64,000 bases of DNA from Pseudomonas sp. GD03919 (lineage in GTDB: Bacteria; Pseudomonadota; Gammaproteobacteria; Pseudomonadales; Pseudomonadaceae). This document shows, piece by piece, positions 55,700 through 64,000 of the stretch (the stretch's first letter is position 1; the number at the start of each line of letters is the position of its first letter). The notes under the pieces were generated by a model. The model did no database searches and was not told the origin of the DNA. It saw only the letters and a list, made by a program, of their open reading frames with translations. Location: contig NZ_CP104582.1 in the NCBI RefSeq assembly GCF_029814935.1, positions 1,364,001 to 1,428,000 on the forward strand. Direction: 5' to 3'. The position numbers and the translations under genes are program-made.

Positions 55700-55895
55700 C
55701 TGTGGAGAGGGGCGTTTGGCATGGATGCCAAACGAGGAACGATGGGCCAGGGATGGCCCACCGTGACGACCCTCGGAACAGCGCCGGAGCGAGGGAAGTT
55801 TCGCGAAGCGAAACCCGGATGTCGGGCGCGCTTTCTCTTTGGTTACTTTCTCTTTCGCGCGAGCAAAGAGAAAGTGACTCGCCGTAAGGGCGAAA
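55700..55895. repeat. Multi-hairpin dispersed element (about 200-250 bases)
   Basis: A row of perfect or near-perfect hairpins: GTTTGGCAT/ATGCCAAAC (55714-55733, nine base pairs), TGGGCCA/TGGCCCA (55743-55760), CCCTCG/CGAGGG (55770-55795), GTTTCGC/GCGAAAC (55798-55814), ACTTTCTCTTT/AAAGAGAAAGT (55845-55875, eleven base pairs), and CGCC/GGCG just after. Similar elements with the same order of stems are scattered in Pseudomonas and other gamma-proteobacteria as I remember them, without an agreed function. A reading frame (55628-55918) runs through it but is a product of the stems. Confidence 0.65.
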
Positions 55896-55976
55896 CCAGT
55901 AGAGGAGGGTGGCGTTGAAAATAAATCTGTCCCCCCAATATCTTTCAAACCTTACTCAGGACGGGGCAAGATATAC

Positions 55977-56003
55977 AAAAGCCCCAGCATAAATGCTGGG
56001 GCT
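55977..56003 (-). terminator. Intrinsic terminator of the 37-residue gene
   Basis: Read leftward: AGCCCCAGCAT-TTA-TGCTGGGGCT followed by TTTGTATATC. A ten-base-pair stem with a T-rich tail starts ten bases after the stop of the small gene. Confidence 0.8.
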
Positions 56004-56012
56004 CCGGCCCAC

Positions 56013-56126
56013 TCAGTTCGGGGTCGAACGGTAGTGTTCAGGCACTTTGATGGTTTTGCCGTCAGAAGTTTTACGGGTATGAGCAGGTACATGTACCTTC
56101 TTCTTACCTTCTTGGGTCTTGGCCAT
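56013..56126 (-). CDS. 37-residue basic small protein
   Basis: ATG 56126 is preceded by GAGGA at seven bases and encodes MAKTQEGKKKVHVPAHTRKT, SDGKTIKVPEHYRSTPN, then TGA, followed directly by a strong terminator. Two copies of a V(H/K)VP-x-H-x-R-like motif (VHVPAHTR, IKVPEHYR) suggest an internal repeat. Rich in Lys, His and Pro with no cysteine. I have no family for it; related short proteins with a 'H-x-R' repeat occur in other bacteria. It has a gene-like frame of start, ribosome site and terminator. Confidence 0.7.
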   Translation of the reverse strand: MAKTQEGKKKVHVPAHTRKTSDGKTIKVPEHYRSTPN

Positions 56127-56253
56127 TGGCTAGTCCTCGTTTGTCGCTAACCGCTTGACGGTGGCAGATTCACAAGTAGACTGCGCCGTGTTGTAGAGGG
56201 CAGTCATCTGTCCACACTCTTTCGACGATGGTTGCTTGTCGTTAAGGAGATTT

Positions 56254-56290
56254 AACACCCAGAGCCGCAAACTCTGGGTGTTTTCATTTC
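56254..56290 (+). terminator. Rightward terminator-like hairpin in the gap before nrdB
   Basis: AACACCCAGAG-CCGCAAA-CTCTGGGTGTT is an eleven-base-pair stem followed by TTTCATTT on the + strand. A TTGACG (56151) and TAGACT 16 bases later could start a transcript of about 105 bases that ends here, running opposite to the small gene. No protein is seen on it. Confidence 0.45.
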
Positions 56291-56351
56291 TACAGTGCTT
56301 TCTTGCGTCTAGAACCACTCCCGTCCTTGGGAGTGTCAAAGTCTCCAATTC

Positions 56352-57602
56352 TTAATCCCAGCTCAACGCCCCACCCGTCTGATACTCGATCACTCGCGTC
56401 TCGAAGAAGTTCTTCTCCTTCTTCAGGTCCATGATCTCGCTCATCCAGGGGAAGGGGTTGGTGGTGCCCGGGTACTCTTCCTTCAGGCCGATCTGGGTCA
56501 GGCGGCGGTTGGCGATGAATTTGAGGTAGTCCTCCATCATCGCGGCGTTCATGCCCAGTACGCCGCGCGGCATGGTGTCACGCGCGTATTCGATCTCCAG
56601 CTGGGTGCCCTGCAGGATCATCTGGGTCGCTTCGTCCTTCATCTGGGCATCCCATAGGTGCGGGTTCTCGATCTTGATCTGGTTGATCACGTCGATGCCG
56701 AAGTTCAGGTGCATGGACTCGTCACGCAGGATGTACTGGAACTGCTCGGCGGTGCCGGTCATCTTGTTGCGGCGGCCCATGGAGAGGATCTGGGTGAAGC
56801 CGCAATAGAAGAAGATGCCTTCCAGTACGCAGTAGTAGGCGATCAGGTTCTTGAGGAACTGACGGTCGGTTTCCGGGGTGCCGGTGTTGAAGTTCGGGTC
56901 GGAGATCGAGCGAGTGTACTTCAGGCCCCAGGAGGCTTTCTTCGCGACGCTCGGGATCTCGTGGTACATGTTGAAGATCTCGCCTTCATCCATGCCCAGC
57001 GACTCGATGCAGTACTGGTAGGCATGAGTGTGGATCGCTTCCTCGAAGGCCTGGCGCAGGATGTACTGGCGGCACTCGGGGTTGGTGATCAGGCGGTACA
57101 CGGCCAGCACCAAGTTGTTGGCCACCAGGCTGTCGGCGGTGGAGAAGAAGCCGAGGTTACGCATGACGATGCGGCGCTCGTCTTCGGTGAGGCCGTCAGC
57201 GCTCTTCCACAGGGCGATGTCGGCGTTCATGTTCACTTCCTGCGGCATCCAGTGGTTGGCGCAACCATCCAGATACTTCTGCCAGGCCCAGTCGTACTTG
57301 AAGGGTACGAGTTGGTTGAGGTCGGCGCGGGCGTTGATCATCTGCTTGTCGCCGACCTGTACGCGCGCGGAGGCGCCTTCGAGGTCGTCCAGGCCCTCTT
57401 GGATGTCGAGGTCGTTCAGGGCTTTCTTGGCGCGGGCGACGGCGTCGGAGTCGTTGGCGTCGACGGCGCGGGCCTGCTCGACCGAGCCGGCAGCTTCGCT
57501 GTCGAGCTTGTCGAAATGGGTGCCGGCGTTTTGTACGTTGGCGTTTTGTGCGACGGCGGCTTCTGCACCGTCTTCCTTGTCGAATTCATCCCAGCTCAGC
57601 AT
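56352..57602 (-). CDS. nrdB: Class Ia ribonucleotide reductase, beta subunit
   Basis: A 416-residue radical-bearing subunit of aerobic ribonucleotide reductase. Iron ligands and helices: [60 protein letters not shown]; the radical tyrosine follows in the same bundle. The C-terminus ([16 protein letters not shown]) is the tail that docks to NrdA. The start ATG 57602 ([16 protein letters not shown]) is used, since the N-terminal extension with acidic residues is normal in Pseudomonas NrdB. It lies 440 bases after nrdA with REP in between. Confidence 0.95.
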   Translation of the reverse strand: MLSWDEFDKEDGAEAAVAQNANVQNAGTHFDKLDSEAAGSVEQARAVDANDSDAVARAKKALNDLDIQEGLDDLEGASARVQVGDKQMINARADLNQLVPFKYDWAWQKYLDGCANHWMPQEVNMNADIALWKSADGLTEDERRIVMRNLGFFSTADSLVANNLVLAVYRLITNPECRQYILRQAFEEAIHTHAYQYCIESLGMDEGEIFNMYHEIPSVAKKASWGLKYTRSISDPNFNTGTPETDRQFLKNLIAYYCVLEGIFFYCGFTQILSMGRRNKMTGTAEQFQYILRDESMHLNFGIDVINQIKIENPHLWDAQMKDEATQMILQGTQLEIEYARDTMPRGVLGMNAAMMEDYLKFIANRRLTQIGLKEEYPGTTNPFPWMSEIMDLKKEKNFFETRVIEYQTGGALSWD

Positions 57603-57796
57603 GGCTTGGCTCCTGCGTGAGGGCCGGTGAATAAACCGGCCTGTATGGATATACAGATAATTTGAATTATGTTCCGTTGCGTAATGCGCGCAAGGGTAAA
57701 CGGGTACCACTGGTCAGCAGGCGGTGGATTGCTGGCTGACCCTTGCCCTCGACCCGGAGGAGGAGGGGCGGGAATTTGTGAGAGGGGCAAGGCTCG

Positions 57797-57846
57797 GGTA
57801 GGAGCGGATTTATCCGCGATTTTCGCGGCTGAAGCCGCTCCTACGG
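57797..57846. repeat. REP type A pair between nrdA and nrdB
   Basis: GTAGGAGCGGATTTATCCGCG and the inverted CGCGGCTGAAGCCGCTCCTACG form a BIME-like pair. The rest of the 57603-58041 gap shows no gene; it may hold a promoter for nrdB. Confidence 0.7.
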
Positions 57847-58041
57847 AAAAGCCTTCCCTCTCCCAGGTTCGATCTGCGTGTTGCTCTAGCTTTTTATCCA
57901 ACCCTTCGAGCGTGCAGCTGAGTGAGTAGTCGCAAGGCACCTGCTGGAGTAGAGCCCCTGAGCGTACGCATGTACGTGATGGGGGCCGCTCTAGCAGGTA
58001 ACGCCGCGAATGCCGCTCAGATCCACGCGTCAGCCTTACGA

Positions 58042-60948
58042 TTACTGGCAAGCTTCGCAGTCGGGTTCGTCGATGGCACAGGCCTTTGGTACGGGCGCCG
58101 GCGCCGGGGCGGCCTGCTGGACAGGGGCCTGGGCCTTGGCCGAGTAGCCTTCGTCGCCACCCGCAGAAACAGCATTGAGCTTGCCGGTGTTGATGGTGGA
58201 CTTCTCGGTGCTGGTGGCGGCCAGGGCACGGAGGTAGTAGGTGGTTTTCAGACCACGGTACCAGGCCATGCGGTAGGTCACGTCCAGCTTCTTGCCCGAG
58301 GCGCCGGCGATGTACAGGTTCAGCGACTGAGCCTGGTCGATCCACTTCTGGCGACGGCTGGCAGCGTCGACGATCCACTTGGTTTCCACTTCGAACGCGG
58401 TGGCGTACAGGTCTTTCAGGTCCTGCGGGATGCGCTCGATCTGCTGCACGGAACCGTCGTAGTACTTCAGGTCGTTGACCATGACGCTGTCCCACAGGCC
58501 GCGGTTCTTCAGGTCGCGCACCAGGTAGGGGTTGATCACGGTGAATTCGCCGGAGAGGTTCGATTTCACGTACAGGTTCTGGTAGGTCGGCTCGATGGAC
58601 TGCGACACGCCAATGATGTTGGAGATGGTCGCGGTCGGCGCGATGGCCATGATGTTAGAGTTGCGAATACCTTTCTTCACGCGCTCGCGGATCGGCGCCC
58701 AGTCCAGCGACTCGGACAGGTCGACGTCGATGTACTTCTGGCCGCGGGCTTCGATCAGAATCTGCTGCGAGTCCAGCGGCAGGATGCCCTTGCTCCACAG
58801 CGAACCTTCGAAGGTGCTGTAGCTGCCGCGCTCTTCGGCCAGGTCACAGGAAGCCTGGATGGCGTAGTAGCTGATGGCTTCCATCGACTTGTCGGCGAAC
58901 TCGACGGCAGCGTCGGAGCCGTAAGGGATGTGCTGCAGGTACAGGGCGTCCTGGAAGCCCATCAGGCCGAGGCCGACCGGACGGTGCTTGAGGTTGGAGT
59001 TGCGCGCCTGCGGCACCGAGTAGTAATTGATGTCGATGACGTTATCGAGCATGCGCACAGCGGTCTTCACGGTGCGGCCGAGTTTCTCGGTGTCCAGTTT
59101 GCCGTCCACGATGTGGTTGACCAGGTTGACCGAACCCAGGTTGCAGACGGCGATCTCGTCCTTGTTGGTGTTCAGGGTGATCTCGGTGCACAGGTTGGAG
59201 CTGTGTACCACGCCCACGTGCTGCTGCGGGCTGCGCAGGTTGCACGGGTCCTTGAAGGTCAGCCACGGGTGGCCGGTCTCGAACAGCATCGAGAGCATCT
59301 TGCGCCACAGGTCCTTGGCCTGGATGGTCTTGTACAGCTTGATCTTGCCGTACTCGATCAGGGCTTCGTAGTACTCGTAGCGCTCTTCGAAGGCCTTGCC
59401 GGTCAGGTCGTGCAGGTCCGGTACTTCGCTCGGGCTGAACAGGGTCCACTTGCCGTCTTCGAAGACGCGCTTCATGAACAGATCTGGAATCCAGTTGGCG
59501 GTGTTCATGTCGTGGGTACGGCGACGGTCGTCACCGGTGTTCTTGCGCAGCTCGAGGAATTCCTCGATGTCCATGTGCCAGGTTTCCAGGTAGGCGCAGA
59601 CCGCGCCCTTGCGCTTGCCGCCCTGGTTAACTGCAACAGCGGTGTCGTTGACCACTTTGAGGAAGGGCACGACGCCCTGGGATTTGCCGTTGGTGCCCTT
59701 GATGTAGGAGCCCAGCGCGCGCACCGGGGTCCAGTCGTTGCCCAGGCCGCCGGCGAATTTCGACAGCATGGCGTTGTCGTGGATGGCGCCGTAGATGCCC
59801 GACAGGTCGTCCGGCACGGTGGTCAGGTAGCAGGACGACAGCTGCGGACGCAGGGTGCCGGCGTTGAACAGGGTCGGGGTCGACGCCATGTAGTCGAACG
59901 AGGACAGCAGGTTGTAGAACTCGATGGCGCGGTCTTCGCGGTTCTTCGGCTCTTCGATGGCCAGGCCCATGGCCACGCGCATGAAGAACACCTGCGGCAG
60001 TTCGAAGCGGATGCCGTCCTTGTGAATGAAGTAGCGGTCGTACAGGGTCTGCAGGCCCAGGTAGGTGAACTGCTGGTCACGCTCGTGGTTCAGCGCCTTA
60101 CCCAGTTTCTCCAGGTCGTACTCTTTGAGTTTCGGGTCGAGCAGCTCGTACTCGGCGCCTTTTTCCACGTAGGCCGGCAGGGCCTTGGCGTACAGCTCGG
60201 CCATCTCGTGGTGGGTGGCGCTGGCGGTGATGTTGAGGAAGCTCAGGGCCTCGGCGCGGATGTTGTCCATCAGCAGGCGGGCGGTGACGTAGCTGTAGTT
60301 CGGCTCACGCTCGACCAGGGTACGGGCGGTCATCACCAGGGCGGTGTTGACGTCCTTCTCGGCCACGCCGTCGTAGAGGTTCTTCAGGGTTTCGCGCTCG
60401 ATCAGGGCGCTGTCGACCTCGGCCAGGCCTTCGCAGGCTTCCTTGATGATGGTTTGCAGGCGGCCCATGTCCAGCGGCTGCAGTTCACCGCCGGCGGTGG
60501 TGATGCGGATGCTCGGGTGCGGCTGGGCGATGTCGCTGCCGGCGCTGGCCTTGCGCTTGTTGGCCTGGGCTTCACGGTAGATCACGTAGTCACGGGCAAC
60601 CTTCTGCTCGCCGGCACGCATCAGGGCCAGTTCGACCTGGTCCTGGATTTCTTCGATATGAATGGTGCCGCCGGACGGCATGCGACGCTTGAAAGTGGCG
60701 GTGACCTGCTCGGTCAGGCGCGCGACGGTGTCGTGGATGCGCGACGAAGCGGCGGCGGTGCCGCCTTCTACTGCGAGGAAGGCCTTGGTGATGGCGACGG
60801 TGATCTTGTCATCGGTATAGGGGACGACAGTGCCGTTGCGCTTGATCACTCGCAGTTGGCCGGGGGCGGTGGCAGCCAGATCCTGGGCGGATTCAGCGGC
60901 CTGCGGCGCCACGGCCTGCGGGTTCTCGCGAGTAGTGTCGGTGTGCAT
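58042..60948 (-). CDS. nrdA: Class Ia ribonucleotide reductase, alpha subunit
   Basis: A 968-residue catalytic subunit, close to the 963 of P. aeruginosa. It has an N-terminal ATP-cone (LRVIKRNGTVVPYTDDKITV ... RDYVIYREAQANKR), then a second, more degenerate cone (IRITTAGGELQPLDMGRLQT), as in P. aeruginosa. Catalytic parts: FNAGTLRPQLSSCYL (first redox Cys), SSNLCTEITLNTNKDEIAVC (Asn, active-site Cys, Glu), and IEPTYQNLYVKSNLSGEF. The C-terminal pair is in EPDCEACQ. It reduces ribonucleotides to deoxyribonucleotides with NrdB. ATG 60948 is chosen by homology; NrdR-like boxes and a DnaA box lie upstream. Confidence 0.96.
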   Translation of the reverse strand: MHTDTTRENPQAVAPQAAESAQDLAATAPGQLRVIKRNGTVVPYTDDKITVAITKAFLAVEGGTAAASSRIHDTVARLTEQVTATFKRRMPSGGTIHIEEIQDQVELALMRAGEQKVARDYVIYREAQANKRKASAGSDIAQPHPSIRITTAGGELQPLDMGRLQTIIKEACEGLAEVDSALIERETLKNLYDGVAEKDVNTALVMTARTLVEREPNYSYVTARLLMDNIRAEALSFLNITASATHHEMAELYAKALPAYVEKGAEYELLDPKLKEYDLEKLGKALNHERDQQFTYLGLQTLYDRYFIHKDGIRFELPQVFFMRVAMGLAIEEPKNREDRAIEFYNLLSSFDYMASTPTLFNAGTLRPQLSSCYLTTVPDDLSGIYGAIHDNAMLSKFAGGLGNDWTPVRALGSYIKGTNGKSQGVVPFLKVVNDTAVAVNQGGKRKGAVCAYLETWHMDIEEFLELRKNTGDDRRRTHDMNTANWIPDLFMKRVFEDGKWTLFSPSEVPDLHDLTGKAFEERYEYYEALIEYGKIKLYKTIQAKDLWRKMLSMLFETGHPWLTFKDPCNLRSPQQHVGVVHSSNLCTEITLNTNKDEIAVCNLGSVNLVNHIVDGKLDTEKLGRTVKTAVRMLDNVIDINYYSVPQARNSNLKHRPVGLGLMGFQDALYLQHIPYGSDAAVEFADKSMEAISYYAIQASCDLAEERGSYSTFEGSLWSKGILPLDSQQILIEARGQKYIDVDLSESLDWAPIRERVKKGIRNSNIMAIAPTATISNIIGVSQSIEPTYQNLYVKSNLSGEFTVINPYLVRDLKNRGLWDSVMVNDLKYYDGSVQQIERIPQDLKDLYATAFEVETKWIVDAASRRQKWIDQAQSLNLYIAGASGKKLDVTYRMAWYRGLKTTYYLRALAATSTEKSTINTGKLNAVSAGGDEGYSAKAQAPVQQAAPAPAPVPKACAIDEPDCEACQ

Positions 60949-61147
60949 GGAGATCTCCGTGTTCTGTAATTTTAGGTGGGACGACACGCGTGCTTGTCGT
61001 GCTCTGTCCGCCATTCATTCCATCAACAACTCGGGCCGTGCGCGGCAACGACGCCGGGTACGGGGTGTTGCAAGAGCGGGCAGGGTGGGCACGACTTCAA
61101 GTGCCGTCCTGGCGCATCAGTCACTGCGGGGCATTACCACACCCCGC

Positions 61148-61163
61148 CTACTACATATAGTGG
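61148..61163 (-). promoter_or_regulatory. NrdR-like box, proximal
   Basis: Read toward nrdA: CCACTATATGTAGTAG, close to the NrdR consensus ACACTATATATAGTGT. It lies 200 bases before the nrdA ATG, where a promoter would be expected. Confidence 0.55.
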
Positions 61164-61425
61164 TCGACTGGCGGATAAGACCGCTGTCTGACCGGCTTAC
61201 GCACAACGTCGGACGTTGCTGCGTGGTTGTGACCCAAGGCAGGCCTGGATCAGGTCGAAACCTTTGGCCGGAGCCTCTGAAAAACCCTGTGGAAAGGGCT
61301 TGCACGATTGGCTCTGGTAGTGTCCGGTTTTTAGCTTTGACCCAATATCTGGTGGGTGCCGTGCGATGGGGGTACAAGATAGTGCGCTGTTGGAGGCATT
61401 GCAAGGCGCCGGAAGAAGAACAACC

Positions 61426-61434
61426 TGTGGATAA
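61426..61434. promoter_or_regulatory. DnaA box in the nrdA-rstA gap
   Basis: TGTGGATAA (reverse TTATCCACA) is a perfect strong DnaA box. In E. coli the nrdAB promoter is DnaA-regulated. A weaker partner, TGTGGAAAG, lies near 61288. Confidence 0.55.
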
Positions 61435-61565
61435 GGTGTGGGCGTCTTGTGGGTGTGAACGGTGTAGCCCGCATGGTCTCTGGCTCTGGCTGCTAATGAC
61501 CGTTCGTCGCCCCTGGAGGAAGGATTTCCGCGAGTTGGCGAAGCTGTTTGGCGGTGCACAGACTA

Positions 61566-61581
61566 CCACTATATATAGTGC
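61566..61581. promoter_or_regulatory. NrdR-like box, distal
   Basis: CCACTATATATAGTGC is a near-perfect NrdR box with a 14-base palindrome (61567-61580). It is 620 bases from nrdA but only 131 bases from rstA, so it may act on a distal nrdA promoter or on the divergent gene. Confidence 0.6.
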
Positions 61582-61711
61582 TTTTGGCATGTGCTGTGCT
61601 TGACCCGCGGGTGCGCTGCAGCTACGGGTTTGCTGCTCGCGCCAAGCGCCTGTGCCCCCTAGAATGACGGCCGTGTTTGCGGCGCTTGCCGGTATGCAAA
61701 GGGGAGAGGGT

Positions 61712-62467
61712 GTGGAACAAGAAGCGTGGCAGATTCTGATCGTCGAGGATGACCAGCGCCTGGCGCAGTTGACCCGCGAGTATCTTGAAGGCAATGGCCT
61801 GCGTGTGGCCATCGAGGCCGACGGTGCCCGTGCGGCGGCGCGGATTCTCGCCGAGCAGCCGGATCTGGTGATACTCGACCTGATGCTGCCGGGCGAGGAT
61901 GGCCTGAGCATTTGCCGCAAGGTGCGCAGCGGTTACAAGGGGCCGATTCTCATGCTCACCGCGCGTACCGAAGACATGGACCAGGTGCTGGGGCTGGAGA
62001 TGGGCGCTGATGACTACGTGTGCAAGCCGGTGCGCCCGCGTGTGCTGCTGGCGCGTATTCGTGCATTGTTGCGCCGCCGTGAGGGCAGCGACAGCGAGCG
62101 TGATGAAGGTCAGCCGCGTCGCTTGCAATTTGGCCCGCTGGTCATCGACAGCGCCATGCGTGAGGCCTGGCTGGGTGAGCAGGGCATCGAGCTGACCAGT
62201 GCCGAGTTCGACCTGCTGTGGCTGCTGGCAGCCAACGCCGGGCGCATCCTCTCGCGCGAGGAAATCTTCAATGCCTTGCGCGGTATCGAGTATGACGGTC
62301 AGGACCGTTCCATCGACGTGCGCATCTCGCGTATCCGTCCGAAGATCGGTGATGACCCGATGCATCCACGGCTGATCAAGACGGTGCGCAGCAAGGGCTA
62401 TCTGTTCGTCGCCGAAGCCGCCGAAGCCTTGCCGGCGGGTGATGCAGCGCCGAGCCTGGGCGGTTGA
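61712..62467 (+). CDS. rstA: OmpR-family response regulator RstA
   Basis: A 251-residue response regulator. The receiver has IVEDDQRLAQLTREYLEGNG (acidic pair), the phospho-acceptor in PDLVILDLMLPGEDGLSICR, LTARTEDMDQVLGLEMGADD and the Lys in YVCKPVRPRVLLARIRALLR. The winged helix holds ELTSAEFDLLWLLAANAGRI and RSIDVRISRIRPKIGDDPMH. YVCKPVRPRVLLARIRALLR is typical of RstA. It starts at GTG 61712, behind GGGGAGAGG; upstream in-frame ATGs at 61652 or 61694 lack a fitting site. Ten bases before rstB. Confidence 0.9.
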   Translation: MEQEAWQILIVEDDQRLAQLTREYLEGNGLRVAIEADGARAAARILAEQPDLVILDLMLPGEDGLSICRKVRSGYKGPILMLTARTEDMDQVLGLEMGADDYVCKPVRPRVLLARIRALLRRREGSDSERDEGQPRRLQFGPLVIDSAMREAWLGEQGIELTSAEFDLLWLLAANAGRILSREEIFNALRGIEYDGQDRSIDVRISRIRPKIGDDPMHPRLIKTVRSKGYLFVAEAAEALPAGDAAPSLGG

Positions 62468-62477
62468 TGCGGCGGCC

Positions 62478-64000
62478 ATGAACTCGATCTTCCTGCGTAT
62501 CTATGGCGGCATGCTCGCCGCGCTGGTGCTGGTGGCGTTGCTGGGCGTCGGTACCTTGCACCTGGTCAACGAGGTGCGCGGTGATCAATACCGCGAAGGC
62601 CTGGCGCGCGGGACCTTCCGCCTGATGGCCGACAACCTGCTGCCAATGACCGAGGTGGAGCGCAAGCGTGCCCTGGTGGTGTGGTCGCGTCTGCTCGGCA
62701 TTCCGCTGGAGTTGCAGGCGCTGAGCGCCGTGCCGCTGGACAGTAGCGAGCGCAACCGCCTGCAGCGCGGTCATGTGCTGGTGCGGCAGACTGGCCCGCA
62801 TTCGGCCAAGGTCTATGGCCTGCTCGATGACAAGCAGCCGCTGCTGCTGACGGGCGAGATTCAGCAGATCAGCGAGCAGTTGGCGCGGGCGACCAACTAC
62901 CTGCTGATCGATGAGCTGGTGCGCTACCCGGTGCATGAGCAGCCGCAGCGTCTGGCAGAATTGAAGGCAGCCAAGCAGTTCGGCTTCAATCTGCAACTGG
63001 TGCGGCTGGAAGACGCCACCCTCGACCTCGACCAGCGTCGCCGCATCGACGAGGGCGATACGGTGATGGCGCTGGGCAAGGGTGGCGACTCCATCTACGT
63101 GTTCTCCGGCATCGTCGATACGCCCTGGGTGCTGGAAATCGGCCCGCTGTACCAGATGAACCCCTATCCGCCGCAACTGCTGGTGCTGATCGGTGCGCTG
63201 GGTCTGAGCCTGATCGGCCTGATCGTCTACCTGCTGGTGCGCTCGCTGGAGCAGCGCCTGCGTGCCCTGGAAAGCGCGGCCACGCATATCGCCAGCGGTC
63301 GCCTGGATGCCCGCGTGCCGACGCGCGGCGCGGATTCGGTCGGGCGCCTGGCCAGCAGCTTCAATGCCATGGCCGAGCATCTGCAGACGTCCCTGAGCAC
63401 GCAGCGCGAGCTGGTGCGTGCGGTGTCCCATGAACTGCGCACGCCGGTGGCGCGCCTGCGTTTCGGCCTGGAGATGATTGCCGACGCGCCGAACGAAAGT
63501 GCCCGGCGCAAGTACATGGACGGCATGGATAGCGATATTCAGGATCTCGACAAGTTGGTCGACGAGATGCTGACCTACGCGCGCCTGGAGCAGGGTTCGC
63601 CGGCGCTGAACTTCCAGCAGGTGGAACTCAAGGCGCTGATCGATCAGGTGATCGACGAGCTGGCGCCGCTGAGCAACAAGGTGCGCGTGGAATGTGGCGC
63701 GGTGCTCAGTGTGCAGGGGGATGGCGCCTGCTGGGTCGAGGCCGAGCCGCGCTACCTGCACCGCGCGTTACAGAATCTGGTGAGCAACGCCATGCGCTAC
63801 GCCGAAGGCAAGGTGCTGATCAGTTGCGAGGTGGGCTACAAGCGCTGCCGTATCGATGTCGAAGATGATGGGCCTGGCGTGCCGGAGGAGGCCTGGGAGC
63901 GTCTGTTCAGCCCCTTCCTGCGCCTTGATGACAGCCGTACGCGGGCCTCTGGTGGGCATGGTCTGGGACTGTCCATCGTGCGCCGCATCATTTACTGGCA
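62478..64000 (+). CDS. rstB: Sensor histidine kinase RstB (3' end outside the window)
   Basis: At least 507 codons from ATG 62478 to the window end. An N-terminal helix (MNSIFLRIYGGMLAALVLVA), a periplasmic sensor domain (about 35-225), a second helix (LVLIGALGLSLIGLIVYLLV), then HAMP (RLDARVPTRGADSVGRLASS), the dimerisation box with the phospho-His (LVRAVSHELRTPVARLRFGL), and the ATPase N-box (ALQNLVSNAMRYAEGK), G1 (VEDDGPGVPEEAWERLFSPF) and G2 (SGGHGLGLSIVRRI). It pairs with RstA in one operon. The last few residues are missing. Confidence 0.92.
   Translation, partial: MNSIFLRIYGGMLAALVLVALLGVGTLHLVNEVRGDQYREGLARGTFRLMADNLLPMTEVERKRALVVWSRLLGIPLELQALSAVPLDSSERNRLQRGHVLVRQTGPHSAKVYGLLDDKQPLLLTGEIQQISEQLARATNYLLIDELVRYPVHEQPQRLAELKAAKQFGFNLQLVRLEDATLDLDQRRRIDEGDTVMALGKGGDSIYVFSGIVDTPWVLEIGPLYQMNPYPPQLLVLIGALGLSLIGLIVYLLVRSLEQRLRALESAATHIASGRLDARVPTRGADSVGRLASSFNAMAEHLQTSLSTQRELVRAVSHELRTPVARLRFGLEMIADAPNESARRKYMDGMDSDIQDLDKLVDEMLTYARLEQGSPALNFQQVELKALIDQVIDELAPLSNKVRVECGAVLSVQGDGACWVEAEPRYLHRALQNLVSNAMRYAEGKVLISCEVGYKRCRIDVEDDGPGVPEEAWERLFSPFLRLDDSRTRASGGHGLGLSIVRRIIYW

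Noticed and set aside
55628..55918. A 96-codon frame through the multi-hairpin element
   Set aside because: The sequence is explained by the row of palindromes; codon use is irregular and no ribosome site is seen.
56130..56348. A 72-codon frame before nrdB on the minus strand
   Set aside because: It runs straight through a terminator-like hairpin and the ribosome site of the 37-residue gene, and has no motif.
57922..60969. A 1015-codon open frame on the + strand opposite nrdA
   Set aside because: It is the mirror of nrdA, which has full catalytic motifs; the frame is open because of strong GC bias at third positions and has no motif of its own.

Overview
The window looks like a chromosomal segment of a GC-rich Pseudomonas, probably of the P. 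mendocina/oleovorans/alcaliphila type. This is inferred from the gene set (opgGH, pap, mnmC, rlhA, a NrdA with two ATP-cones, rstAB), from the Pseudomonas-style REP elements that recur in at least ten places, and from an apparent GacA/Rsm-type small RNA. No phage, plasmid backbone or CRISPR array is visible.

Layout. 1-1.6 kb: start of a SWIM/SNF2 helicase (cut by the window edge) and a decayed AraC regulator. 1.8-9.1 kb: periplasmic beta-glucosidase bglX, the osmoregulated periplasmic glucan operon opgGH and a cytochrome b561. 9.15-9.85 kb: an unannotated RsmX/Y/Z-like RNA and a 129-bp tandem REP array. 9.9-18.7 kb: UvrD-like helicase, DMT exporter, mnmC, polyphosphate:AMP phosphotransferase, thiolase, LysE exporter. 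18.8-19.5 kb: two LysR remnants. 20-25.1 kb: a four-gene phosphonate-type ABC importer (phnD-phnC-phnE-phnE order) divergent from a glxR-hyi pair. 25.2-29.6 kb: truncated tubulin-like gene, enoyl-reductase-like MDR, nonsense-mutated binding protein, PQQ-type sugar dehydrogenase. 30-32.7 kb: cvfB, tRNA-Thr(CGT), a frameshifted diguanylate cyclase. 33.3-36.5 kb: PP2C phosphatase, Ser/Thr kinase and FHA protein, a signalling trio without a type VI secretion cluster in view. 36.6-46.9 kb: small housekeeping and signalling genes, including two more GGDEF genes (one broken), yebC-like, a broken tauE-like exporter, DUF1003, ppiC and the divergent mdaB/ABM monooxygenase pair. 47-53 kb: rlhA, YecA-like SEC-C protein, methyltransferase and a Fur-box-controlled TonB receptor. 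54.5-56.3 kb: a REP-associated RAYT transposase with its repeats, a multi-hairpin dispersed element and a 37-residue gene. 56.35-61.7 kb: nrdB and nrdA (class Ia ribonucleotide reductase), with NrdR-like boxes and a DnaA box in the leader. 61.7-64 kb: rstA-rstB two-component system, the latter cut by the window end.

Two features stand out. First, there are candidate regulatory RNAs and structured repeats that ordinary gene calling would miss: the GGA-rich RNA at 9.23-9.33 kb, the six-hairpin element at 55.7-55.9 kb, and the REP/RAYT block. Second, there is a high number of interrupted reading frames (AraC, two LysR, a binding protein, a DGC, a GGDEF protein, TauE, the tubulin-like gene and the Ser/Thr kinase). 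Several differ from an intact frame by one base, so either real decay or sequence error must be considered.
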